Of a DNA stretch of 64,000 bases, positions 1 through 8,571 are shown piece after piece. Below the pieces are notes generated by a model. That model had not been told where the DNA came from. It did not search any database and saw only the letters and a list, made by a program, of their open reading frames with translations. How positions within the stretch are numbered: the stretch's first letter is position 1; each line of letters begins with the position of its first letter. The stretch comes from Planctomycetota bacterium (GTDB lineage Bacteria > Planctomycetota > UBA1135 > GCA-002686595), in contig DUDB01000037.1 in NCBI GenBank assembly GCA_012959525.1, positions 50,115 to 114,114 of the forward strand, written 5' to 3'. The position numbers were made by a program, and so were the translations under genes.

Positions 1-591
1 GCGCAGGGTCTCAAGTAACAAGTCGTCAAAGTCCAGACGCCGCGAACGCTTGAGCAGCTCCTGGTAGCGTTGCCAAGTGCGGCCTACCAGCTCGTCCTGG
101 TTGTCACCTGCCTTCTCCAGGTAGCTCTCGGGAGTGAGCAGCCGGTTCTTGGCGAGCGAGATGCGGGCCTGCACGGTGGGGGGGCGCAGACTGGTCTCAG
201 CGATGTGTAGCTCGCGCATGGCGCCCTTCACCAAGGAGAGCTGGTCGCGCGCATCGCAGATGGTGAAGCCCTGGGGATAGCCGAGCACGGCCCTGTGGGC
301 CCGCAGGGCTCGCAGGCAGAAGGCGTGGAAGGTGCCCACGGTCAGGTCTTCGCCCCGACGCTTGCCCACCAATTGCTGGACGCGCTCGCGCATCTCTCCG
401 GCGGCCCGGTTGGTGAAAGTCATGGCCAGAATCTGGCTGGCCGGGACCCGCTTGGCGAGAAGCATGGCGATGCGGCAGGTAATGACCCGTGTCTTTCCCG
501 ATCCGGCTCCGGCGAGGACCAGTACGGGCCCCTCGGTGGTCTCCACGGCCTCCCGCTGGGGCGGGTTGAGTTGGGCTAGGATCTTCTTCAT
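1..591 (-). CDS. uvrD: UvrD/PcrA-family DNA helicase, N-terminal part (cut by window edge)
   Basis: Translating the minus strand from the ATG at 591 gives 197 residues that stay open to the window edge. They begin MKKILAQLNPPQREAV, the Q-motif region, followed by Walker A GAGSGKT near residue 27, motif Ia (MTFTNRAAGEMRERV) and motif Ib (VGTFHAFCLRAL). This is the start of the ATPase core (1A/1B) of an SF1A 3'-5' helicase used in nucleotide excision and mismatch repair; the rest lies outside. UvrD, PcrA and Rep cannot be told apart from this part. The next gene upstream is divergent, leaving about 300 bases between them. Confidence 0.9.
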   Translation of the reverse strand, partial: MKKILAQLNPPQREAVETTEGPVLVLAGAGSGKTRVITCRIAMLLAKRVPASQILAMTFTNRAAGEMRERVQQLVGKRRGEDLTVGTFHAFCLRALRAHRAVLGYPQGFTICDARDQLSLVKGAMRELHIAETSLRPPTVQARISLAKNRLLTPESYLEKAGDNQDELVGRTWQRYQELLKRSRRLDFDDLLLETLR

Positions 592-899
592 GAGGGGCGG
601 GTAGAGCCCTGGGGGGCAGCGGGTTCGGGCGAAAAAAGGGGACCGCGCGTCGAGTAGCGCCGTCCCTTCGATCGGACCCCGGTGCCAAGAGGGCCGGGAG
701 AGTGGACCCGAGAGTAGCGACTGGCTCTGGCCCACTCCAGTACCTCCTGATCTGCCAATGAACCTCAACCTCCCGGGCTCTACTTCGTAGGGTGCGCACA
801 CGGGTCCTGCGGGTTCTTCATTTGGGGCGCGCCCGGGCACAAACCTGCCGATATTCTCGGCAGCCGTCTTCTCCCTTTCTCCCTGCCAACCGCCTCTCC
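592..899. other. Divergent intergenic region, no gene seen
   Basis: These 308 bases separate the divergent helicase and SDR genes and should hold both promoters. I found no convincing -35/-10 pair, no small ORF with a supporting family, and no repeat. An open frame continues upstream from the SDR to 792, but its residues are arginine-rich and unlike an SDR N-terminus. Confidence 0.4.
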
Positions 900-1712
900 A
901 TGTCCGAACCCTCTGCACCCTCCTCGACGGATGACTCCGGACCCGGGGGGGCCATTCTCGGCCGGGCGCTCGTCGTGGGCGCTAGCTCGGGTATGGGAAT
1001 GGAGCTCGTGCGCCAGCTGGCCGGTGCCGGTTGGGCCGTGGGCGCCGTGGCCCGCAGCTCTGACAAGCTCGAGGCTCTGGCCGCAGAGGTGGCCGGGTCG
1101 GCTCCCGCCACACCCAGCTATCCCGTGGGGCCCGTCACCATCGCCACCTGCGACGTTACGCAGACGGATCTTGCGGACACCGCCTTCGCGGAGCTGGTGG
1201 AGTCCCTGGGCGGACTAGACCTCATGATCTTCGCCGCAGGGATCATGCCCGTGGTGGGGCGCGAGGAGTACAACACCCCCAAAGACCTCGGCATCCTCGA
1301 CACCAACCTCCTGGGAGCCGTGGCCTGGTGCAACGCGGCGGCTCGGCTCTTCGCCAGTCAACGCTCGGGTACCCTAGTGGGTATCAGCTCCATCGCTGGT
1401 GCTCGCGGGCGCAAGGGCAACCCCGTGTACGGTGCCTCCAAAGCAGGGCTAGATCATTACCTTGAGGCTCTTCGCAATCGCCTGTCCGAGGTGGGCGTGC
1501 ACGTGTGCACCATCAAGCCCGGATTTGTCGAGACGCCCATGACCGCGCACCTGGAGCTGGCCGGGGCCATCTCCGCAGAGGAGGCGGCGCGCCAGATTCT
1601 CAAGGCGGCGAAGAGCCGCGCGAACACGCGCTACGTCCCCTGGCGCTGGGCGCTGGTGGCGGTGGTGGTGAAGTCCATTCCCTCGATGATCTTCAAGCGG
1701 CTGAGCATCTGA
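900..1712 (+). CDS. SDR oxidoreductase, DprE2-like
   Basis: A 270-residue short-chain dehydrogenase. The nucleotide-binding motif GASSGMG lies at residues 27-33, and the catalytic YxxxK is YGASK near residue 177, after an SSIAG segment carrying the serine. The C-terminus is basic and hydrophobic (ALVAVVVKSIPSMIFKRL), as in DprE2-type SDRs that associate with membranes. Two bases downstream starts an FAD oxidoreductase resembling DprE1, so the two probably act together as an oxidation/reduction epimerase on a polyprenyl-phosphate sugar or similar lipid-linked substrate. The substrate is inference. I chose the ATG at 900 because the upstream frame does not resemble the family. Confidence 0.8.
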   Translation: MSEPSAPSSTDDSGPGGAILGRALVVGASSGMGMELVRQLAGAGWAVGAVARSSDKLEALAAEVAGSAPATPSYPVGPVTIATCDVTQTDLADTAFAELVESLGGLDLMIFAAGIMPVVGREEYNTPKDLGILDTNLLGAVAWCNAAARLFASQRSGTLVGISSIAGARGRKGNPVYGASKAGLDHYLEALRNRLSEVGVHVCTIKPGFVETPMTAHLELAGAISAEEAARQILKAAKSRANTRYVPWRWALVAVVVKSIPSMIFKRLSI

Positions 1713-1714
1713 CC

Positions 1715-3184
1715 GTGAGCCCCAGTCGATCCAATAACTCATCGGCCTCCCACTCCTACGAATACGTAGAGAGCTGGGGCATGAATGCGGGAGTCCACGG
1801 CCACGTGCTGCGCCCCCATTCGGTGGAGGCCATTCGCGAGGCCTTTTCTGAGGCGACGGCCAAGGGTCGCAAGCTGGGTCTGCGTGGAACGGGCTGCAGC
1901 TATGGCGATGCGTCAATGAACTCAGAGGGTCTCAGCTTGGATCTGACCCAGATGAACCAGATCTTGAGCTTTGATGCCGCTACCGGCATCGCCGATCTGG
2001 AGGGGGGGGTCACCATTGAGCAGCTATGGAAGCACGCCCTGCCCATGGGCTACTGGCCCAAGGTCGTCTCGGGAACCATGTTCCCCACGGTGGCCGGCGC
2101 GGCGGCCATGAATATCCACGGCAAGAACAACTTCCGCGTAGGCACCTTCGGCGACAACGTCCTCGAGTTTGATCTGGTCCTGCCCTCCGGGGAGTTACGC
2201 ACCTGCAATCGAGAGCAAAACGCCGATCTGTTCCACGCCGCCATCGGAGGGCTCGGGATGCTGGGCTGCTTCTCCCGCCTTCGCCTTCAGACCAAACGCG
2301 TCCATTCGGGCAAGGTCCGTGTGCGCGGCGAGTCCGTGCGCAACCTGGCTGCGATGATGGCCTACTTCGAAGCCGAGAAGGGCCGGGCGGATTATCTGGT
2401 GGGCTGGGTGGACTGCTTCGCGCGCGGGGATGGCATGGGTCGGGGACTGATCCACGACGCGGAGTACTTGGCCGAGGGCGAGGATTCCGAGCAGGAGCAG
2501 ACCATGCAGGTGGCCTACCAGCAGCTGCCCGGCTCCATTCTGGGTTTCCCCAAGGGTGAGGTGTGGCGCTTCCTGCGTCTGATCAACAACCCCTGGGGCA
2601 TGCGCCTGCTCAACGCGCTCAAGCAGCAGGCTGGCAGGGTCGAGGGGCACCAGGGCTGGCATGAACAGTCCCACGCCGGCTTCAACTTCCTGCTCGACTT
2701 CGTGCCCAACTGGAAGTTCGCCTACGGGCGCAAGCCCGGCCACGGGCTGATCCAATACCAGGTCTTCCTGCCGGCGGAAGTGGCCCACGACACGTTCCTG
2801 GAGGTCCTGGGCCTGTGCCAGCGCCAGGGGCACGTGCCTTTCCTTGGGGTCTTCAAGCGTCACCGGCCCGATCCTTTCTGGATGACCCACTCCCTCGACG
2901 GCTGGAGTATGGCCATGGACTTCAAAGTCACTCCCACGAATCGCATGGATCTCTGGCAGGCCTGCGATCGATTGACACGGATCGTGCTGGATGCGGGGGG
3001 CAAGTTCTACTTCGCCAAGGATTCGCTCATGGGTCACGAGGCCATGGTGCGCGCCTTCCCGGAGGCCAAGCGCGAGGCTTTCCTGGCCCTGAAACGGGAG
3101 ACCGACCCCGGCGGGCTGCTCGAAACCGACCTGTGGCGCAGGATCTTCACCTCCAGCTCTTCACTCACGGACGGTGTGGCGTAG
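1715..3184 (+). CDS. FAD-binding oxidoreductase, DprE1-like
   Basis: A 489-residue flavoprotein of the vanillyl-alcohol-oxidase/PCMH fold. Near the N-terminus are GTGCSYGDASMNSEG and the pyrophosphate-loop segment AAAMNIHGKNNF. The combination IHGKN plus a C-terminal FAKDS...DPGGLLETDL resembles DprE1 (decaprenylphosphoryl-ribose oxidase) and the D-arabinono-1,4-lactone oxidase group. The GTG at 1715 lies two bases after the SDR stop; the open frame continuing upstream to 1505 overlaps that gene and is a shadow. DprE1 works with the SDR DprE2, and that is the arrangement here. The sugar substrate cannot be read from sequence. Confidence 0.82.
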   Translation: MSPSRSNNSSASHSYEYVESWGMNAGVHGHVLRPHSVEAIREAFSEATAKGRKLGLRGTGCSYGDASMNSEGLSLDLTQMNQILSFDAATGIADLEGGVTIEQLWKHALPMGYWPKVVSGTMFPTVAGAAAMNIHGKNNFRVGTFGDNVLEFDLVLPSGELRTCNREQNADLFHAAIGGLGMLGCFSRLRLQTKRVHSGKVRVRGESVRNLAAMMAYFEAEKGRADYLVGWVDCFARGDGMGRGLIHDAEYLAEGEDSEQEQTMQVAYQQLPGSILGFPKGEVWRFLRLINNPWGMRLLNALKQQAGRVEGHQGWHEQSHAGFNFLLDFVPNWKFAYGRKPGHGLIQYQVFLPAEVAHDTFLEVLGLCQRQGHVPFLGVFKRHRPDPFWMTHSLDGWSMAMDFKVTPTNRMDLWQACDRLTRIVLDAGGKFYFAKDSLMGHEAMVRAFPEAKREAFLALKRETDPGGLLETDLWRRIFTSSSSLTDGVA

Positions 3185-3196
3185 CATTCGCGCGCC

Positions 3197-4327
3197 ATGA
3201 CCCGCCACATATTCTTTGCCACCTGCGCCCCGGGCGTCGAGTCGCTGCTCTACGCCGAGGTCCGCGCCCTGGGCCTGAACCGACCTGAACAGCAGGTGGG
3301 GGGCGTGCGCTTCGAGGGCACGCTTGAGGATTGCTGGAAAGCCAATCTCTGGCTGCGCACGGCGGTGCGTGTGCTCCTGCGCCTCGAACGTTTTCATGCT
3401 CCTGATGATGACGCCCTCTATCAAGCCGTGCTTGCGGTGGATTGGAGCGAGCATCTCTCTCCGAGTGGAACCCTCTGGGTGGATGCGCAGTGCAAGGACT
3501 CGAACCTCGATCACTCGCGTTACGTGGCCCAGCGCGTGAAAGATGGCGTGGTGGACCGCTTGCGCACCGAAGACGGCACACGCCCCGACGTGCAGCGCGA
3601 GGATCCGGACCTACGCCTGCACCTGCACCTCTACCGCGACCGCGCCACCCTTGCCTTGGATACCTCGGGGGAGTCCCTGCATAAGCGCGGTTGGCGTCAG
3701 GCCCAAGGTGTCGCGCCCCTCGCCGAGACCTTGGCGGCGGCAATGGTGCTGGCCTCGGGCTGGGACCGTCGCTCGCCCCTTATCGACCCTTTCTGCGGCA
3801 GTGGTACCTTGCTCGTCGAGGCCGCTCTGATTGCTGGGGACATGGCGCCGGGTGTATTCCGCAAGCGCTTTGGATTTGAAGGCTGGCCGGGTCATGACGC
3901 CGATGCCTACGCGGCGGTGCACGCCGCCGCTGCCAGTGCTGGAGAAATGCCGCGTAAGTTGCGCCTCATGGGATTCGATTCCGACGGTGCTCGAGCTGCC
4001 GAGGCGCAGGCGAACCTGGAGAGCGCGGGCCTTGCCCACACCTGCGAGATTGAGGTGGCCCAGGCTCTTGAGTTTGCACCGCGTCCCGGCTGGAACGGCT
4101 GGATCGTCTGCAACCCACCCTACGGGGAGCGCATGGGTGAAGAGAAGAAGCTGATTCCCCTCTACCGGGACTTCGGCCGCCTGCTGCGTGAGTGCTGTGA
4201 GGGTTTCTCCCTGGCACTCCTTAGCGGTAATCCGGACCTGGCCCGTCGGCTGGAGCTGCCCGATTTCGAGCGCCGTGCGCTCCAGAACGGTTCGATTCCC
4301 TGTGAGTTGATTCTGGGCCGTATCTAG
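3197..4327 (+). CDS. rlmL: THUMP-domain class I SAM RNA methyltransferase, RlmL-like
   Basis: 376 residues. The N-terminal 160 form a ferredoxin-like plus THUMP region for RNA binding. The C-terminal half is a Rossmann methyltransferase with the SAM loop DPFCGSGTLL and the catalytic tetrapeptide NPPY in NPPYGERMG, typical of N2-guanine methylation. Length matches the single-domain RlmL/YpsC type and not the long RlmKL fusion. It follows the DprE1-like gene by 12 bases and overlaps the convergent next gene by 4. The 23S rRNA G2445 target is inferred from the family. Confidence 0.85.
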   Translation: MTRHIFFATCAPGVESLLYAEVRALGLNRPEQQVGGVRFEGTLEDCWKANLWLRTAVRVLLRLERFHAPDDDALYQAVLAVDWSEHLSPSGTLWVDAQCKDSNLDHSRYVAQRVKDGVVDRLRTEDGTRPDVQREDPDLRLHLHLYRDRATLALDTSGESLHKRGWRQAQGVAPLAETLAAAMVLASGWDRRSPLIDPFCGSGTLLVEAALIAGDMAPGVFRKRFGFEGWPGHDADAYAAVHAAAASAGEMPRKLRLMGFDSDGARAAEAQANLESAGLAHTCEIEVAQALEFAPRPGWNGWIVCNPPYGERMGEEKKLIPLYRDFGRLLRECCEGFSLALLSGNPDLARRLELPDFERRALQNGSIPCELILGRI

Positions 4328-5334
4328 CTGCTGGCGGCCGCGGCCGTGCTTGCGGAAGTGGCGGCGATGACCGCGGCGGCCTGCTGGGCGGCGATCAGAT
4401 CCACTACACCCAGGAGGCGCGACGTGTCTGCGGCCCAGGTACTCTGCTCCCCGTGGGCGGCCAGCTCCTGAAAGGCCGTCATCACCGCCAGCCGGAACCC
4501 CTCTTCCTTGCCCCGGGCTCCGGTATGGGCCAGCAGCTCCCGGCGGTGCTCCAGAACGCACTCCACAATCCGCTCGGGGGTCTCGTCGAGGAAGGCCAGG
4601 GTCGCCACTAGGGCGTAGTCGCGCTGATTCATGCGCAGGCCCGCCCGCTTGAATTCGCCGAAGAGGTCCGCGAAGCGAGCCGCTGCCAGTTCGTCCTCAA
4701 GAGGACAGAAATACAGGAAGTGCGAGGCGGTCTGCAGTGCGTTTCCGCGCCAGAACCCCGCCTTGCGTAGACCATCGTAGAGACCATCCACCCGGTCAAG
4801 AACCGCCCCAGCTTCGACGTCCGTGCGGCACAGAAGAACACAGGCCGGGTAGTCGTCGACCCCCGTCAGCATGCGCTTGCGCGACTTCATCGCTCTGAAG
4901 AACCCGCCCAGGTGCTCCACGCTGGAGCGCGGCGTTTCCATGTCCTGTTGTGCACCGCTCAGGAGCAGAATGGCTACCACCTCGCGCATGCCGCCACGCG
5001 GCAGGCGCTCTTCGCGCATCATCCGTTGCACCCGGTCCAGCTCCACGGCGAAGCTGCCCGCGGACTGCTCACGCCGGACGAGGGTGGCCGCCACGGCGAA
5101 GCGCACAGAGCTGTTGAGGGCTCCGAACCAGCCCGCGCTACGCTTCAGTTCGTCCGCGGTGTGTTCGAATCGGCTCGCGATTTTCTCAGGCTCACCTCGG
5201 GCCGTGACCAGCCCCATGCACGAGAGGCGCTGGATGATTCCGTTCCGCCACCACTTGCGCGGTGGAACTGCAAAGGACTCGATCTGAGCGAAGCGTTCGA
5301 GGGGATCTTCGGGGATGAAGGGAGTGGGCTGCAT
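4324..5334 (-). CDS. DUF4003-like protein
   Basis: 336 residues, soluble, mostly helical, with no signal peptide. A segment MLTGVDDYPACVLLCR and the overall layout resemble the DUF4003 family, whose function is unknown to me. The C-terminal 25 residues are low-complexity Ala/Ser/Thr. The stop overlaps the convergent methyltransferase stop by four bases, and the apaH gene lies 9 bases upstream on the same strand, so they may be co-transcribed. Confidence 0.6.
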   Translation of the reverse strand: MQPTPFIPEDPLERFAQIESFAVPPRKWWRNGIIQRLSCMGLVTARGEPEKIASRFEHTADELKRSAGWFGALNSSVRFAVAATLVRREQSAGSFAVELDRVQRMMREERLPRGGMREVVAILLLSGAQQDMETPRSSVEHLGGFFRAMKSRKRMLTGVDDYPACVLLCRTDVEAGAVLDRVDGLYDGLRKAGFWRGNALQTASHFLYFCPLEDELAAARFADLFGEFKRAGLRMNQRDYALVATLAFLDETPERIVECVLEHRRELLAHTGARGKEEGFRLAVMTAFQELAAHGEQSTWAADTSRLLGVVDLIAAQQAAAVIAATSASTAAAASS

Positions 5335-5343
5335 GCGGACCGA

Positions 5344-6120
5344 TCAGTTCGCTTCATCGGAGGGAGGAAGCGAGGAGGCAGAGTACACGCGCGCCGCGTC
5401 CACGTGCACGCAGCGATCCTCTTCGGCAATCCAGGCCGTCAGGCGCTTGCCCCAGACGCAGCCCGTGTCGAGGCCGCGCACGCGTGGCTCCCGCACGAGG
5501 CCCGCGCTGGCCCAGTGACCGTAGACCACAGTACGCGCCTCCCCCTCACGCTCCTGCCAGTACGAATACCAGGGCCTGAAGGGTGGGCCGGGAGGAGGCC
5601 AGTCCTCGTCCGGTCGTTTCCCGGCGGGGTCGCAGGTTCTCACCCGGGTCGCGAAGTCGGTGTGTGTGTGGGATGTCAGGGGATCGAGATCTCGCAGTGC
5701 TGCAAGGGGATCGTCCCAGGTCGGATGAATCCCGGCGTGAACGCAGACAAGGTCCGGCCAGGCCCGCACGAACGGTCGGTTGGCCAACCACTCCAACAGG
5801 TCGGTGCCGTCATCTGCGCTGAAGAGATCCTCTAGAGTGTCGCGCCTCCCGGGACGGCGCGTTCCCGCCAGAACACGCAGGGCGTGCACGTCGTGGTTTC
5901 CCAGTACTCCCCCCGCTCCCAGGTCGCGCAGGATCCGCAGGACGCCGGCCGAGTCGGGGCCGCGATTGACCAAGTCGCCCACCGGGTGAACTTCGTCGCG
6001 GGCCGGGTCGACGTTCAGCTTTTCGAGCAGTCGCTCGAGCTCGTCCCGGCAGCCCTGGATGTCGCCGATGAAGATGCGGCGCTCCGGAGTTCGGGCGTGG
6101 GTGCTTGCGGTGGGGGTCAC
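5344..6120 (-). CDS. apaH: ApaH-type diadenosine tetraphosphatase (metallophosphoesterase)
   Basis: 258 residues from a GTG at 6120. Calcineurin-like motifs are in order: GDIQGC, GDLVNRGPDS, GNHD, then HAGIHPTWD and YGHWAS, ending in LDTGCVWGKRLTAW. The HWAS and GC-W pieces match ApaH specifically, which hydrolyses Ap4A symmetrically to two ADP. An open frame extends 148 codons upstream, but that part looks like random high-GC translation, and the GDIQGC motif falls at the right distance from the chosen GTG. It lies just upstream of the DUF4003-like gene. Confidence 0.85.
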   Translation of the reverse strand: MTPTASTHARTPERRIFIGDIQGCRDELERLLEKLNVDPARDEVHPVGDLVNRGPDSAGVLRILRDLGAGGVLGNHDVHALRVLAGTRRPGRRDTLEDLFSADDGTDLLEWLANRPFVRAWPDLVCVHAGIHPTWDDPLAALRDLDPLTSHTHTDFATRVRTCDPAGKRPDEDWPPPGPPFRPWYSYWQEREGEARTVVYGHWASAGLVREPRVRGLDTGCVWGKRLTAWIAEEDRCVHVDAARVYSASSLPPSDEAN

Positions 6121-6261
6121 GGGTCCAGTATTCGCTTCCGGGGGCCCCAAGCAAGGGGATCCCCGGCCGGAGGCCTTGCCCAGGGTGCTGATAGGCGGTA
6201 CAACCTTCGCCTCCAATGGCCCCTGGGGATCCCCCCCCTGTGCCAGCGACCCCTCTAATTC

Positions 6262-6378
6262 ATGGCCAAATCCCAGTTCAAAGCCGGCGGACCCACCCGC
6301 GGCCGCAAGCGCGTGCGCAAGATGGGCATGGGTGCTGGAAAGCACACTGCCAAGGTGCGCGCCACAAAGAAGGGCTAG
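6262..6378 (+). CDS. Small, very basic 38-residue protein
   Basis: ATG at 6262 to TAG at 6376-6378. The 38 residues begin MAKSQFKAGGPTRGRKR and end KVRATKKG. They contain 8 Lys, 5 Arg and one His but no Asp or Glu, as in small ribosomal or other RNA-binding proteins (bTHX-like in composition). I do not recognise the family. No strong Shine-Dalgarno precedes it, but leaderless or weakly led starts are common in this window. It is followed by two short GC-rich hairpins before the next gene. The lack of acidic residues in a GC-rich frame argues against chance. Confidence 0.6.
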   Translation: MAKSQFKAGGPTRGRKRVRKMGMGAGKHTAKVRATKKG

Positions 6379-6387
6379 TCTCTCCTC

Positions 6388-6433
6388 GGACCCGCCTGAA
6401 GGGGTCCTGAACCGTCCCCGGCGCTGCGGGGAT
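6388..6433 (+). terminator. Possible terminator hairpins after the small basic gene
   Basis: Two short stems follow the stop: GGACCC pairing with GGGTCC at about 6388-6407, and CCCCG with CGGGG at about 6417-6432. No U-run follows, so factor-independent termination is doubtful. Confidence 0.3.
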
Positions 6434-6447
6434 GCGTAAGACTCAAC

Positions 6448-8571
6448 ATGTCTGCTCTGGCCATCGGTGCGGCTCTGGTTGCAGCCCTTACCTGGGGACT
6501 GTCCGCGTTGCTGATGGATCGCGCCTTTCGGAGCGCAGGTCCGGCGACCCAGGTGCACGGCCAAGGGCCCGGTCCGGCGTCGGCCAATTTTCTACGCAAC
6601 GCCTTCAACCTGGTGGGCTTCGGTCTCCTGTGGCTATTGGGAGGCGGCGGCCTGCCCTCCGATGAGGTTCTGCGCGCCCTCCTGATCAGTGGCGTGCTGG
6701 GCTTCGCCTTGGGGGACGTACTCTTCTTCGCTTCCTTCAGGTGGTGCGGCGTGCAGACGGCGGCCATGGTGGGTCTGCTCAGCGTGCCCATCAGCGTGCT
6801 CCTGTCCTGGTTCTGGTTGGGTGAGTCTCTGCAGCCCCGCACTCTTTGGAGTATGGCTGTGGTTCTGTTGGGCGTGGCCCTCGTGGTCACCGACAGTTCG
6901 TCGAACTCGGAGCCGGGCCGTCGGCCTTGGCTCGGTGTGGCGATCTGCGTTACCTCGGCCACCATCTGGGCCGGGGCCGTGGTCCTGGGTCACGATGCCC
7001 TCGCGGGTGTGGATGTGATCACTGGCGGTGGGGTGCGGGTGATCGGTGGACTGCTGGGGGCACTTGTTCTGGCTGCCCTTGTGGGACTCGCCCGGCCCAG
7101 GACGAGCCCCCGCCGGGAGGTGGTACACCTGACCGCAGGCCTTCACTGCCTGCCCGTGTTGCGCCTCCTGTTGATTCCCAGTCTGTGTGCCTCGCTCTTG
7201 AACCAGATCCCGTACAACCTTGCACTGCGCGATCTACCCGGTGGCGTGGCAGCCTTGCTGTTTGCCACGACTCCTTTGTTCACCCTGCCCATGGGCTATT
7301 TCTTCGGAGAGCGATTCGGCATGCGTATGATTCTTGGGACGGTCTTGGGTTTGGCGGGCGTGGCGGGCGTGGTGTTGGAAGCCGGCCAGGATCCCTCCGC
7401 TCCTGTGGAGATCACTTTCCAGGTGCCGGCTTCAGCCGACCTGCAGGTGCGGGCTCTGGAGGGTCCGGGGCACGAGGGTCGCTGGCCGCGCCTCGTGAGT
7501 GACGGGTCGGGGGGCGTACACCTGATCTGGACGCAAAAATCCAAGGGCGCGGATCAACTCCTGCGCTCGGTACTCGCCGATGGCGAATGGAGTGAGCCGG
7601 ACGCTCTGGCCACGGGAGAGAGCTGGTTTGTGAACTGGGCCGACTTCCCGACTCTCGCGGTCGGGGCCGACGGCCGTGTGGCGGCCTGGCTGCAGATGCT
7701 TGGGACGGGCACCTACTCCTATGGTGTGCGCCTGGGTTGGGAGGGCGGCAGCACTTGGTTGCACAGTGATACGAGCCCCGTTGAGCACGGCTTCGTGACC
7801 CTCACGCCCCTGGATGGGGGGCAGGTGTTCGGGGTGTGGCTCGACGCGCGCTACACCTTGGACGATGAGGGTGACCTGGACCCCACGGGGGCCATGAGCC
7901 TGTTCGCCCGCTCCTTGTCCCTGGACGGGGAGCTGGGGCCGGAGCTCTGCCTGGACGAGCGTGTCTGTGAATGCTGTCAGACGGACGCGGTCCAACTGGA
8001 CGACGGGCGCGTGCTGGTGGTCTGGCGCGACCGGAGTGAAGAGGAGATCCGCGACATCTCCTGGTGTATCGGTGACCCGCGGAAGGCGGGCTCATTCAGT
8101 GAGCCGAAGTCCTTGCATGAGGATGGCTGGCACATTCCCGGCTGCCCGGTGAACGGGCCCTCAGTGACCTCCCTGGGCAAGCGCGCGAGCGTGGCCTGGT
8201 TCAGCGCCGGTGGGGGAGAGTCCCGCGTTCTGGTCTCTTCAAGTCCCGTTGATTCCGATGGCTCCCTGCAGTTCGCCGAACCTGTGCGGCTAGATGGGGG
8301 ACATCCCCTGGGACGAGTGGACACCTGTCCCATGCCCGACGGCTCACTCCTGGTGACTTGGCTGGAAGGCCCCGAGGGCCGTGGCCGCTGGTGTGCCAGG
8401 CGTGTGCTCCCGGGCGGCAGCTTGGGCACCACGCTGGAGCTGGCCGAAGTGGCCGGAAACCGCGGCGATGGTTTCCTGCGGTTGGTGGCCACGGAGCGCG
8501 GAGCCCTGGGTGCCTACCAAGACGCCGAAGCGAACGCTCCCGCCCTGGTCGAGATCACGCTCGCGGACTAG
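6448..8571 (+). CDS. DMT/EamA transporter fused to a CxCC sialidase-like beta-propeller
   Basis: One open frame of 707 residues. Residues 1-310 hold ten hydrophobic segments typical of the drug/metabolite transporter superfamily (two EamA repeats). From about residue 320 the protein becomes soluble and matches secreted exo-alpha-sialidase-like propellers: it has CECCQTDAV, WRDRSEEEIRDI and GCPVNGPSV. There is no stop, start or signal peptide at the junction (about 7390-7440). An even number of membrane spans would leave the propeller in the cytoplasm if the DMT topology holds, unlike the stand-alone secreted homologues. A single-base error that removed a stop is the alternative. Confidence 0.8.
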   Translation: MSALAIGAALVAALTWGLSALLMDRAFRSAGPATQVHGQGPGPASANFLRNAFNLVGFGLLWLLGGGGLPSDEVLRALLISGVLGFALGDVLFFASFRWCGVQTAAMVGLLSVPISVLLSWFWLGESLQPRTLWSMAVVLLGVALVVTDSSSNSEPGRRPWLGVAICVTSATIWAGAVVLGHDALAGVDVITGGGVRVIGGLLGALVLAALVGLARPRTSPRREVVHLTAGLHCLPVLRLLLIPSLCASLLNQIPYNLALRDLPGGVAALLFATTPLFTLPMGYFFGERFGMRMILGTVLGLAGVAGVVLEAGQDPSAPVEITFQVPASADLQVRALEGPGHEGRWPRLVSDGSGGVHLIWTQKSKGADQLLRSVLADGEWSEPDALATGESWFVNWADFPTLAVGADGRVAAWLQMLGTGTYSYGVRLGWEGGSTWLHSDTSPVEHGFVTLTPLDGGQVFGVWLDARYTLDDEGDLDPTGAMSLFARSLSLDGELGPELCLDERVCECCQTDAVQLDDGRVLVVWRDRSEEEIRDISWCIGDPRKAGSFSEPKSLHEDGWHIPGCPVNGPSVTSLGKRASVAWFSAGGGESRVLVSSSPVDSDGSLQFAEPVRLDGGHPLGRVDTCPMPDGSLLVTWLEGPEGRGRWCARRVLPGGSLGTTLELAEVAGNRGDGFLRLVATERGALGAYQDAEANAPALVEITLAD

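Noticed and set aside
197..799. 200-residue minus-strand open frame at the left edge
   Set aside because: It is a frame-shifted shadow of the helicase; the real frame begins at 591 and carries GAGSGKT.
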